Shown one piece after another: positions 1-6,939 of a DNA stretch of 22,171 nt. Every line of letters starts with the position of its first letter. Position 1 is the stretch's first letter. The notes beneath the pieces were generated by a model. The model searched no databases and had not been told where the DNA came from. It was given only the letters and a program-made list of their open reading frames with translations. This DNA comes from SAR202 cluster bacterium AD-804-J14_MRT_500m (GTDB lineage Bacteria > Chloroflexota > Dehalococcoidia > UBA3495 > GCA-2712585), in NCBI GenBank assembly GCA_009391275.1, contig VEXF01000027.1, positions 1 to 22,171 of the forward strand, in the 5' to 3' direction. A program made the position numbers and the translations under genes.

Positions 1-190
1 ACCTCATTTGCCCATTAGATACTTCATTTTTGAATTACCCTGCCCTTAATAGACATCAATACACATCAGAGTATGTTTGATCGGCACGCGATGCTCAAAC
101 TATCACCCCATAACCTGCAATCTACCAGATAACAAACGGTACTAAGTCACTGCAATAAGACCTTTGGGAAGACATCTTGGCAGTAAAGCG

Positions 191-219
191 ATGCTACCAT
201 TGCCTATATAGCGTGTCAA
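191..219 (-). promoter_or_regulatory. Possible leftward promoter
   Basis: On the minus strand TTGACA (219–214) is followed after 17 bases by TAGCAT (196–191), with TGG directly before it as an extended –10. The –35 is perfect and the –10 matches 4 of 6. No gene starts downstream inside the window, so this rests on the motif alone. Confidence 0.25.
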
Positions 220-239
220 AATCATATTATTAGACACGC
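211..239. promoter_or_regulatory. Dyad, 7-bp arms, over a –35 box
   Basis: GCGTGTC at 211–217 is repeated inverted as GACACGC at 233–239, with a 15-base AT-rich centre. It overlaps the –35 of the candidate leftward promoter, so it could be a repressor operator. It could also be chance, because 7-bp arms are not rare. Confidence 0.25.
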
Positions 240-307
240 GAACCCGATGAATTAATTCGTCCCCTTAAAACGAGAGTATTACTCAGTTTAATTCTTTAAT
301 GTTCGGT

Positions 308-322
308 TGTCGGCAGCCGACA
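308..322. promoter_or_regulatory. Palindrome just upstream of the dcd promoter
   Basis: TGTCGGC and GCCGACA are perfect inverted arms around a single central A. The site ends 7 bases before the proposed –35 of the dcd promoter, a position suited to a regulator. Two shorter inverted repeats follow (TCACA/TGTGA at 323–335 and CGCC/GGCG at 336–348). I do not recognise it as an NrdR or LexA box. Confidence 0.35.
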
Positions 323-329
323 TCACATG

Positions 330-358
330 TTGTGACGCCCACTAGGCGCTGCTACAAT
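330..358 (+). promoter_or_regulatory. Promoter of the dcd–rib cluster
   Basis: TTGTGA at 330–335 and TACAAT at 353–358 are 17 bases apart, and TGC at 350–352 forms an extended –10. Transcription would begin near 365, giving a leader of about 50 bases to the GTG start of dcd. No FMN riboswitch (RFN element) is visible in this leader, so flavin control by that route is not supported. Confidence 0.45.
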
Positions 359-414
359 TCAGGTAGTTGGCCCCAGTGACGTCATCTATATCCCATTATC
401 TAGAGAGTGCTGTC

Positions 415-987
415 GTGGTATTAAGTGACCGAAGTATTAAAGAGGCTTTGAAGCAGGGACATATTGTGATAGAACCACTCGATCCACAGGACATCCAGCC
501 TGCCAGTGTGGATCTTCACCTACACCAGAAATTGCTAGTGTTCCGTAACACTCGCAGGCCCTACATAGACGTCAAGAGGCGTCTGGACGATCTTACTGAT
601 TCAGTGGAAATCGAGGGAGACGAAGCATTCGCCCTCCACCCAGGGGAATTTGTGCTAGCTAGCACACAAGAACATATCGAAGTCCCACATGACCTAGTTG
701 CTCGTCTAGAAGGGAAAAGCTCCCTCGGCCGCATGGGACTAGTCATCCATTCAACTGCTGGATACGTTGACCCGGGCTGGAAAGGAAGATTAACTCTTGA
801 ACTAACCAATATCGCCCGTCTACCCATTACGCTATATCAGCAGATGAAAATCGGTCAAATATCATTCCTACAACTAACGACCCCAGTAGACCGACCCTAT
901 GGATCTGATTCTCTAAAGAGCAAATATCAGGGGCAAACTCAACCCACAGCCAGCCGATATCATGAAAATTTTACCCGCAACGAATGA
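415..987 (+). CDS. dcd: dCTP deaminase (possibly bifunctional dCTP deaminase/dUTPase)
   Basis: The enzyme deaminates dCTP in the cytosolic route to dTMP. I chose GTG at 415 because it gives 190 residues and the family N-terminus MVLSDRSI. The open frame continues upstream to a TTG at 367, but that adds 16 residues with no family match. Visible motifs are the nucleotide-binding GKSSLGR (residues 100–106), HSTAGYVDPGW (112–122) and the catalytic-glutamate segment LTLELTN (Glu129). The C-terminal tail YQGQTQPT (171–178) resembles the lid of dUTPase-like trimers. The sequence is closest in memory to the actinobacterial type that also hydrolyses dUTP to dUMP, so it may be bifunctional; the sequence alone does not settle this. 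It overlaps ribD by 26 bases and is probably co-transcribed with the riboflavin genes. Confidence 0.93.
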   Translation: MVLSDRSIKEALKQGHIVIEPLDPQDIQPASVDLHLHQKLLVFRNTRRPYIDVKRRLDDLTDSVEIEGDEAFALHPGEFVLASTQEHIEVPHDLVARLEGKSSLGRMGLVIHSTAGYVDPGWKGRLTLELTNIARLPITLYQQMKIGQISFLQLTTPVDRPYGSDSLKSKYQGQTQPTASRYHENFTRNE

Positions 988-2074
988 ACCTGACACATGG
1001 CCGATGTCCCGGGCATTAAAGTTGGCCCAGTATGCATTAGGGACCACTAGCCCTAATCCTGCCGTAGGAGCAGTTCTAGTTAAAGGCGATCGCATCATAG
1101 GTGAAGGCTACACCCAACCACCAGGTCGAGCCCATGCGGAGATTATTGCCTTGGAGGCTGCCGGTGATGAGGCTAAAGGATCCTCCTTGTACTCCACGCT
1201 GGAGCCTTGCAACATTTACGGACGAACACCACCCTGCACGGAAGCAATTATTGCGGCCGGGGTATCGACAGTGTGCTATGCGGTTCTGGACCCGAACCCG
1301 AATGTTCAAGGAAAAGGGATCCGTCAATTAAATGAGGCCGGAATAGATACATACCATCAAACAGTAAAAGGTGCCTCTGAGTTGTATGAAGCCTTTTCGA
1401 AGCACATCAACACCGGTCTCCCTTTCGTAACAGCTAAATTTGCCATGAGTTTAGATGGGAAAATAGCAACCCGAACTGGGAACTCCAAATGGATCACAGG
1501 GGAATCCGCACGAAAATTCGTCCATCAATTACGCCGCGCATCTGACGCGATAATAGTTGGAGTCAATACGGTTATACTTGACGATCCTCTCTTAACAACA
1601 CGCGACTTATCCGGTAATCCCTTGCCCAACCAACCTTTACGGGTGATAGTAGATAGCAAGGGGCGCACACCAACTAACTCCAGATGCCTGAATACACCTG
1701 GATCCACCGTGGTCGCTATGTCAGCAGAAAACAGTACTAACAGAAAAGCTCTCCAGCAGGTAGGCGCAGAAGTACTATATCAAAGCCATGGCAGACCTCA
1801 AGTAGACCTACTAGAGTTACTCAGGTATCTAGGTGCCCGGGGCATAGTCAGTGCATTAGTTGAAGGTGGCGGGGGACTCCTAGGATCCCTATTCGATGAT
1901 AACTTGGTCGACAAAGTATGCGCTTTCGTGGCTCCTACGATAATCGGTGGCAGAAACGCCCCATCTCCTGTGCAAGGTCAGGGGGCTCGGACTCTTTCTC
2001 AAGCAACATGTCTGGAGCGGATCAGAATACAACAGGTGGGAAACGACATACTTGTCCAAGGTTACCCGGGTTAG
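962..2074 (+). CDS. ribD: Bifunctional pyrimidine deaminase/reductase (riboflavin biosynthesis)
   Basis: RibD carries out two riboflavin steps: deamination of the GTP-derived pyrimidine, then NADPH reduction of its ribosyl side chain. The 370-residue product has the full two-domain length. The N-terminal deaminase domain (about 1–150) has HAE at 58–60 and the zinc cysteines Cys83 and Cys92 in PCNIYGRTPPC. The reductase domain (about 150–370) starts with FVTAKFAMSLDGKIA and ends with the VEGGGGLLGSLF and GG segments of the RibD C-terminal fold. The motif usually reads PCSHxGRTPPC, so Asn-Ile replaces Ser-His here. The ATG at 962 lies inside dcd; ATG 1004 is a shorter alternative. No clear ribosome site precedes either, so translation is probably coupled to dcd. 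Confidence 0.95.
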   Translation: MKILPATNEPDTWPMSRALKLAQYALGTTSPNPAVGAVLVKGDRIIGEGYTQPPGRAHAEIIALEAAGDEAKGSSLYSTLEPCNIYGRTPPCTEAIIAAGVSTVCYAVLDPNPNVQGKGIRQLNEAGIDTYHQTVKGASELYEAFSKHINTGLPFVTAKFAMSLDGKIATRTGNSKWITGESARKFVHQLRRASDAIIVGVNTVILDDPLLTTRDLSGNPLPNQPLRVIVDSKGRTPTNSRCLNTPGSTVVAMSAENSTNRKALQQVGAEVLYQSHGRPQVDLLELLRYLGARGIVSALVEGGGGLLGSLFDDNLVDKVCAFVAPTIIGGRNAPSPVQGQGARTLSQATCLERIRIQQVGNDILVQGYPG

Positions 2075-2079
2075 GGAGA
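2073..2079 (+). promoter_or_regulatory. Ribosome binding site deciding the ribE start
   Basis: AGGGAGA lies 8 bases before TTG 2088 and overlaps the ribD stop codon. It supports the non-ATG start that gives the standard MFTGIVEE N-terminus of riboflavin synthase. Confidence 0.7.
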
Positions 2080-2087
2080 TAGATGGT

Positions 2088-2666
2088 TTGTTTACTGGGA
2101 TTGTAGAAGAGTTGGGTACGGTTGTTTCTTTCAATGATTCTAGACTAAGCATCGAGTCTCATCGCGTCATTGAAGATTTATCTCTGGGAGATAGTATCTC
2201 TGTAAACGGTGCTTGTCTCACCGCAATATCTATTACGCCGAAGACCTTCACTGTAGAACTATCACCAGAGACGTTGCGCAGAACAAATTTTAGTTCCGTA
2301 AAAAAGGGAACTATTTTAAATCTCGAACGGGCATTAGCTGCTAACGCTAGGCTAGGAGGGCACATCGTCCAAGGTCATATAGACGCCTGTGGTCAGATCT
2401 CTTCTGAGCGTCCAGAAGGCGATTCGATTATCCGAAACATCAGAGCGCCCAAAAGACTAATGCGTTATGTGATAGAGAAGGGATTTGTAGCTATTGACGG
2501 AATCAGCCTTACAGTGGTCAAGAAATTTAGTTCCTCTTTCACGATCTCTGTGATACCATACACCTTCGAAAACACCAACATGAAATGGCGCCAACCTAAA
2601 GACTTAGTCAACCTTGAGGTCGACATATTGGGTAAGTATGTCGAGAGCCTTTTCGGTGGGCGATAG
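2088..2666 (+). CDS. ribE: Riboflavin synthase, alpha subunit
   Basis: This enzyme dismutates two 6,7-dimethyl-8-ribityllumazine molecules to riboflavin. The frame is open back to 1947 inside ribD, but the family N-terminus MFTGIVEELG begins at TTG 2088, which has a good ribosome site. The product is then 192 residues, near the usual 195–215. Two lumazine-binding barrels are visible. The first covers about 1–95, with NGACLT at 40–45. The second begins near GGHIVQGHIDACG (90–102) and contains DGISLTV (137–143), the counterpart of the first repeat's NGACLT. It starts 13 bases after the ribD stop, so both sit in one operon. Its substrate requires lumazine synthase (RibH), which is not in this window. 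Confidence 0.95.
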   Translation: MFTGIVEELGTVVSFNDSRLSIESHRVIEDLSLGDSISVNGACLTAISITPKTFTVELSPETLRRTNFSSVKKGTILNLERALAANARLGGHIVQGHIDACGQISSERPEGDSIIRNIRAPKRLMRYVIEKGFVAIDGISLTVVKKFSSSFTISVIPYTFENTNMKWRQPKDLVNLEVDILGKYVESLFGGR

Positions 2667-2699
2667 TGTCAGCCACTTGTCAATAGAGAAGGAACCTGA

Positions 2700-3926
2700 A
2701 TGACCGTAGTGACAGTGGAAGAAGCAATCGAGGATTTCAAACGGGGCAAATTCCTCATTATCACGGATGACGCTAATCGAGAGAACGAAGGCGACCTCGC
2801 CATAGCAGCTGATTTCGTCACTCCGGAGTCTGTCAACTTCATGGCAAAACACGCTAGAGGATTGCTTTGTACTCCGCTGGCGGTAGACTTCTTAGATAGA
2901 CTCAACATTCCATTGATGACACAAACTCATGCCGCGGCTATGCATGGCACCGCTTTTACAGTCTCCATTGACTATTTACAAGGTACCACGACTGGGATAT
3001 CCGCTTTCGATCGATCAGCCACAGTCAAAGCGGCAATAGATCCTGCGTCTAAACCATCCGATTTCGCCCAACCAGGCCACACATTTCCATTGCGATACCG
3101 AGAAGGAGGTGTCCTAGCAAGAGCTGGGCACACAGAAGCTAGCGTAGACCTGTCCATATTAGCAGGCCTAAAGCCTGCCTCGGTCATATGTGAAATCATG
3201 AATGATGACGGCACTATGGCGAGAATGGGGGATCTGGAAACATTCTCCAAGATACACAATATAAATATCGTATCTATTGAACAGTTGATATCCTATCGCC
3301 GGCGCACGGAACAGCTAGCCGAAAAAACAGGGACAGCTAAACTTCCGACGAGATACGGGGACTTCACAATCCACGGGTTTGTAGAACGGTATGATGCGGA
3401 GGAACATGTTGCCCTAGTTATGGGAGACTGGAAACCGGAAGAACCTGTCATGGTCAGAGTACACAGTCAATGCTTTACCGGAGATATCTTTGGAAGCCTA
3501 CGATGTGATTGCGGAAGCCAAGTTGAACAATCTCTTAAGGCGATCGCAAGCGAGGGAAAAGGCGTTTTCCTATACATGCGTCAGGAAGGACGGGGGATAG
3601 GCTTGCATAACAAAATCCGTGCTTACCAACTCCAAGACACCGGTTTGGATACAGTCGAAGCTAACGCAAAACTTGGATTCGAGCCTGACCTAAGGAATTA
3701 TGGGATAGGAGCACAGATACTCTCTGATTTGGGCGTTAAAAAAATTAGGTTACTTACCAACAATCCCCAAAAGATAGTAGGACTCAGCGGATTTGACCTA
3801 GAAGTGGTGGAACGGATACCAATGCTGGTTGAGGTTACCAACGAAAACATTGGTTACCTACGAGCTAAAAAACAAAAATTAGGGCACCTGATTGATCCGA
3901 CTGATGATTCCACCACCTCCTGTTAG
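2700..3926 (+). CDS. ribBA: Bifunctional DHBP synthase / GTP cyclohydrolase II
   Basis: RibBA supplies both entry branches of riboflavin synthesis: 3,4-dihydroxy-2-butanone 4-phosphate from ribulose 5-phosphate, and the pyrimidine from GTP. The 408 residues cover both domains. The RibB part (about 1–200) shows DDANRENEGD (23–32), Cys57 in RGLLCTP, PGHTFPLR (125–132) and RAGHTEASVDL (141–151). The RibA part (about 205–408) shows the zinc cysteines Cys258, Cys269 and Cys271 in SQCFTGDIFGSLRCDCG, and RQEGRGIGL (294–302). Both domains look active. AGAAGGA (2687–2693) lies 6 bases before the ATG. It follows ribE by 33 bases. The next gene, prfB, converges on it. Confidence 0.96.
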   Translation: MTVVTVEEAIEDFKRGKFLIITDDANRENEGDLAIAADFVTPESVNFMAKHARGLLCTPLAVDFLDRLNIPLMTQTHAAAMHGTAFTVSIDYLQGTTTGISAFDRSATVKAAIDPASKPSDFAQPGHTFPLRYREGGVLARAGHTEASVDLSILAGLKPASVICEIMNDDGTMARMGDLETFSKIHNINIVSIEQLISYRRRTEQLAEKTGTAKLPTRYGDFTIHGFVERYDAEEHVALVMGDWKPEEPVMVRVHSQCFTGDIFGSLRCDCGSQVEQSLKAIASEGKGVFLYMRQEGRGIGLHNKIRAYQLQDTGLDTVEANAKLGFEPDLRNYGIGAQILSDLGVKKIRLLTNNPQKIVGLSGFDLEVVERIPMLVEVTNENIGYLRAKKQKLGHLIDPTDDSTTSC

Positions 3927-4031
3927 CTTCGCGTACCTTCTTATATAGGGTTACGCTTGGATCTACTCATCAATCTCCTGTCTCGAAAAACGAACCTTAA
4001 AAGGTTAATTCCGGCAACAGCGTTGATTTAA

Positions 4032-5133
4032 TCAGTCGCCTACTGTGGTCAGTAAGTAGGAATTAAGAAACCCATCTATGTCACCATCCAAGACGGACTC
4101 GGCATTGGACGTTTGATGGTTACTCCGGTGGTCCTTAACTAACTTATACGGGTGCAAAACATAACTCCGGATTTGATTGCCCCATTCTGCTGATTGGCGT
4201 TCTCCCCGCATCTTCTCCAATGCTTTAGCTTTTTCTTCCATTCTTCTTTGCAGCAAACGCGCGCGAAGTATAGTCATAGCATACTCTCTATTCTGATGCT
4301 GCGAACGTTCTGTCTGACAAGCTACAACAATCCCAGTGGGAATATGTGTCAATCGAACTGCCGACGCTACTTTTTGCACATTCTGCCCACCTGGCCCACT
4401 TGATCTAAAAAAATCCATCTTCAGTTCTTCCGATCGGATGACCACATCTACATCTTCATCATCCGCCGCCGGAAGAACCTCTATGTGAGCAAAAGAAGTA
4501 TGTCGAAGATGATCATTGTTGAACGGAGACAAACGCACAAGACGGTGAACACCTTTTTCCGCCTTGAGATACCCATAGGCAGTAGGGCCTTCTACTTCTA
4601 TGGTCGCACTTTTTATTCCAGCCTCCTCTCCCTCTGTCAGATCTAACATACGGGATTTATAGCCTCGCTTCTCCGCCCACCTCAGATACATCCTAAGAAG
4701 CATCTCACTCCAATCTTGTGAGTCCACACCACCTGCACCAGACTGAACCGATATGATGCAGGGACGATCATCGTAGGGACCTGACAAAGTTAGTTGAAAC
4801 TCCCTTGTTTGAAGCTCTCCGAACAAACGCTCGGCCTCATTCAATAATTGTTGTTCTAACGATGGATCTTCGTCCTCTATCGCTAATTCCACTAGTTCTA
4901 AAAGTGAGGCTGCATCTTTCTCTAAATTCTTCCAAACATCTACAGTTTCTTTCAGCCTAGTTAGCTGTCGCATTCGAATCTGTGCAATTTTTGGATCTTC
5001 CCAGAAAGAAGTTTCACTTGCGTCTTTTTCGATTAATGCTATCTCATTTTCTTTAGCAGGAACGTCAAAGACGCTCCTGCACCTGCGATACCTTTTTAAT
5101 AACTTCGTACAATTTTTGTTTCAAATCTTGCAT
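4032..5133 (-). CDS. prfB: Peptide chain release factor 2, with programmed +1 frameshift
   Basis: RF2 recognises UGA and UAA stop codons and triggers peptide release in the ribosome. The gene is in two frames. Zero-frame translation from ATG 5133 runs 22 codons to CTT followed by an in-frame TGA (5067–5065). Skipping one base resumes at GAC (5066) and reads RSLDVPAKENE and then WEDPKIAQ, the usual RF2 N-terminal helices, down to TGA at 4032. The spliced product is 366 residues, matching the family. It has SPF at about 202–204 (stop-codon discrimination) and GGQ at about 248–250 within SSGPGGQNVQ. AGGAGG lies 13 bases and AAGAAGG 3 bases before the ATG. A simple ORF caller would miss the first 53 residues and start at 4973. 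Its final stop is also TGA, read by RF2 itself. Confidence 0.95.
5064..5078 (-). promoter_or_regulatory. RF2 autoregulatory +1 frameshift site
   Basis: On the minus strand AGGAG (5078–5074), three bases (CGT), CTT, TGA and C follow one another. This is the arrangement and spacing of the known RF2 recoding site: an internal Shine–Dalgarno-like element 3 bases upstream of CUU UGA C. When RF2 is scarce, termination at UGA slows and the ribosome slips +1, which makes more RF2. Confidence 0.93.
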
Positions 5134-5161
5134 TTGCCTTCTTTTACCTCCTGTATCCAAT

Positions 5162-5190
5162 ATTAAACAACTCGGGGAAGCTTGCGTCAT
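5162..5190 (-). promoter_or_regulatory. Candidate prfB promoter
   Basis: ATGACG (5190–5185) and TTTAAT (5167–5162) are spaced 17 bases on the minus strand. They match the –35 at 4 of 6 and the –10 at 5 of 6. The start site would be near 5155, about 22 bases before the prfB ATG. Confidence 0.35.
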
Positions 5191-5232
5191 GTACCACCAG
5201 GTAGGTCTACAGCATCCAGCAGCTGCGTGGTT

Positions 5233-5743
5233 ATCTAAACAAGTTGGTTCCGGAATTCAGTATCCTTCCTCACAATTTAATACCCACTTTACCGCCGTCT
5301 GCAGGTCAATGTTATGCTCAGTTGACACATAAACAGTGGAAACACCGGTGCGCGTACGGACCGTTGTTCCTATAACCTCACCTCCATCGAGTATCGTCTG
5401 TGTACTTCTCCGTTCAGATCCAAGCGGTTCATATTTACCTGTAAGATAGATCTTGCATAACCCATAGTAGGCATGTCCAACAGCAATCCCACATGGCAGG
5501 ACAATCCAAATCAACGGGGACGTGCATGACTGTGCCCATCTACTATGACTAAATCTGGTGTAACAGCCAACATTTCCAGCATCTTTACAAGAACTGGCAT
5601 CTCCCTAAACTACAGAAGGTCAGGAACTTTGCCTGAAATATCTAGACCTGCCACATATTGCACTTTAGGATCTCACGTTAGTTGGTGAAAGATATTTGCC
5701 GTGACAAGCGTCGTTGAATGGCTTTGAAGTCCGTTATGGACAC
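5233..5743 (-). pseudogene. nfi: Endonuclease V (nfi) pseudogene
   Basis: Endonuclease V nicks DNA beside deaminated bases such as inosine. Pieces of it are readable in order across three minus-strand frames. Piece 1 (from about 5743) reads KAIQRRLSRQIS and ends at TAA (5680–5678). Piece 2 (from about 5672) reads VQYVAGLDIS, VPDLL-stop-FREMPVL, PDLVIVDGHSHARPR-stop-FGL and LLLDMPTMG. Piece 3 reads YLTGKYEPLG, GEVIGTTVRTRTGV, VYVS, then GY-stop-IPEPT. Internal stops are TAG (5612–5610), TGA (5513–5511) and TGA (5259–5257). The two TGA codons stand where conserved arginines are expected, as C-to-T changes in CGA would give. About 40 residues after VAGLDIS are missing. Total remaining length is about 510 bp against about 650 for an intact gene. 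The longest open remnant, 85 codons at 5257–5514, could be mistaken for a small hypothetical gene. Confidence 0.9.
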
Positions 5744-5779
5744 TCGCCACAGGTGTAATTTCCGTAGCCGCACAACAAG

Positions 5780-5788
5780 ATTATATCA
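5780..5788 (-). promoter_or_regulatory. Relic extended –10 of the nfi pseudogene
   Basis: On the minus strand TGA (5788–5786) directly precedes a perfect TATAAT (5785–5780). Predicted initiation near 5773 is about 30 bases before the likely ancestral GTG start at 5743. No good –35 is at 17 bases, which extended –10 promoters can tolerate. The promoter seems to have outlasted the gene. Confidence 0.45.
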
Positions 5789-6054
5789 CTGGTACAATTT
5801 GTAGTCCTTGACAAGAAATATTAAAGTTGAAAACTATTAATTATCCGTTGCACCACCAGACACAAAACGTGTTGTACGTTAGATAACGCCTCATAAAACT
5901 AGCAGGGTATCGTCGTTCGATATGCAAATAGGGCCCTCCAGAATTCTGCCCTAAATTACAGCAGGAAATGCCGGATAATTGTTGTGCAGCCGAGGAAGAA
6001 AGAAAAAGGTCGCGATATCCAAGTCTCATGTATATTAATCTGTAACATCGTATT
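5789..6054. other. Intergenic stretch before the TSUP permease gene
   Basis: I find no coding resemblance on either strand. TTGACA occurs at 5808–5813 on the plus strand, but no convincing –10 follows at 16–18 bases. The long minus-strand frame that begins inside the permease gene is its antisense shadow. Confidence 0.5.
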
Positions 6055-6069
6055 TTGATTGGTAATAAG

Positions 6070-6939
6070 ATGCAAGATCTGACCCCCTGGCTAATTTTCG
6101 CGTTTTTGGCCCTAGGCCTGGGCGCGGGTACATATGGTGTGCTAATCGGTGCGGCTGGAGGGTTCATCGTGGCCCCATTGCTGATCGTAGCATTTGGGGT
6201 AGACCATGAAGTGGCCGTGGGAACTAGCTTGGTAACGGTTTTTTTTGCATCTTCATCCGGAGCTATATCTTTTGTCAGGCTACGACAGATCGACGTTCGC
6301 GCTACGATCCTATTTACTATAGTTTCCGTCCCCGGAGCCATCTTAGGCATTGCAGGCTTGGGATACGTACCTCCAAGTTTGTTCCATATATTTTATGGAC
6401 TCATTCTCGCAGCATTGGGAACTTACGTGCTCTTACGGCCTCCAGTAACGTACGACGCACTGCATAGCGAATCATCAGTGACATCCAAATATCCATCCGA
6501 TAGCTGGTGGCATAAAACAACTAACCGGACCAGTACAGTAACAACAGCAAGTAACAATACTTACAAATTCACTTATAACGAGCCGATGGCTATTATTACT
6601 AACGGAATATTTGGATTCAGTGCCGGGTTTCTGGGAATGGGTGGTGGACCCATACGAACCCCTGCTCTCATGTATTTGTTCCATTTCCCGTTAACCATAG
6701 CTATAGGGACATCAGTAACATCGCAAGTACTTCTGTCTGCAATAGGGAGTGCCGTTCACGTGTGGGACAACAATGTGGACATTCCATCAGCTTTACTCAT
6801 AGGGGGAGGCATGGTAATTGGAGCCCAAATCGCTGTAAGAGCCTCAAAATTAATCCGGCCGACCGGGTTGATGCGCCTCCTCTCGATAGCATTGATAGGG
6901 ATCGGTTGCCAACTGATATTTTCGGGTGCAGCGCTATGA
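6070..6939 (+). CDS. TSUP (TauE/SafE) family membrane permease
   Basis: This is a multi-pass inner-membrane protein of the family that includes sulfite/sulfonate exporters; the substrate cannot be read from sequence. About 289 residues from ATG 6070 give seven or eight hydrophobic segments in two repeats. Each repeat opens with a glycine-rich motif: LIGAAGGFIVAPLL in the N-terminal half and GFLGMGGGPIRTPALM in the C-terminal half. That internal duplication is typical of TSUP. A polar Ser/Thr/Asn-rich loop joins the halves. A TTG at 6055 would add five residues; neither start has a strong ribosome site. Its TGA overlaps the tgt ATG (ATGA), so the two are probably translated together. A sulfur-compound exporter would suit the sulfur-carrier operon nearby, but that is only context. 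Confidence 0.85.
   Translation: MQDLTPWLIFAFLALGLGAGTYGVLIGAAGGFIVAPLLIVAFGVDHEVAVGTSLVTVFFASSSGAISFVRLRQIDVRATILFTIVSVPGAILGIAGLGYVPPSLFHIFYGLILAALGTYVLLRPPVTYDALHSESSVTSKYPSDSWWHKTTNRTSTVTTASNNTYKFTYNEPMAIITNGIFGFSAGFLGMGGGPIRTPALMYLFHFPLTIAIGTSVTSQVLLSAIGSAVHVWDNNVDIPSALLIGGGMVIGAQIAVRASKLIRPTGLMRLLSIALIGIGCQLIFSGAAL

Larger units (their letters stand above)
1..329. other. Non-coding stretch left of dcd
   Basis: I see no open frame with family resemblance on either strand. Stops are frequent in all frames. The stretch holds a dyad at 211–239, a possible leftward promoter at 191–219 and a short palindrome at 308–322, each listed separately. A gene further left could be served by the leftward promoter, but no start codon with a long frame appears before the window edge. 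Confidence 0.6.

Noticed and set aside
3931..3956. Imperfect hairpin GCGTACC/GGTTACGC between ribBA and prfB as a two-way terminator
   Set aside because: The stem is only 7 bp with a bulge, and neither side has a T-run.
3993..4006. AACCTT-AA-AAGGTT palindrome before the prfB stop
   Set aside because: It has weak pairing and a tiny loop, so it is likely chance in AT-rich sequence.
5841..6350. Long minus-strand open frame (169 codons) across the start of the permease gene
   Set aside because: It is antisense to the membrane segments of the TSUP gene, has no family resemblance and no ribosome site.
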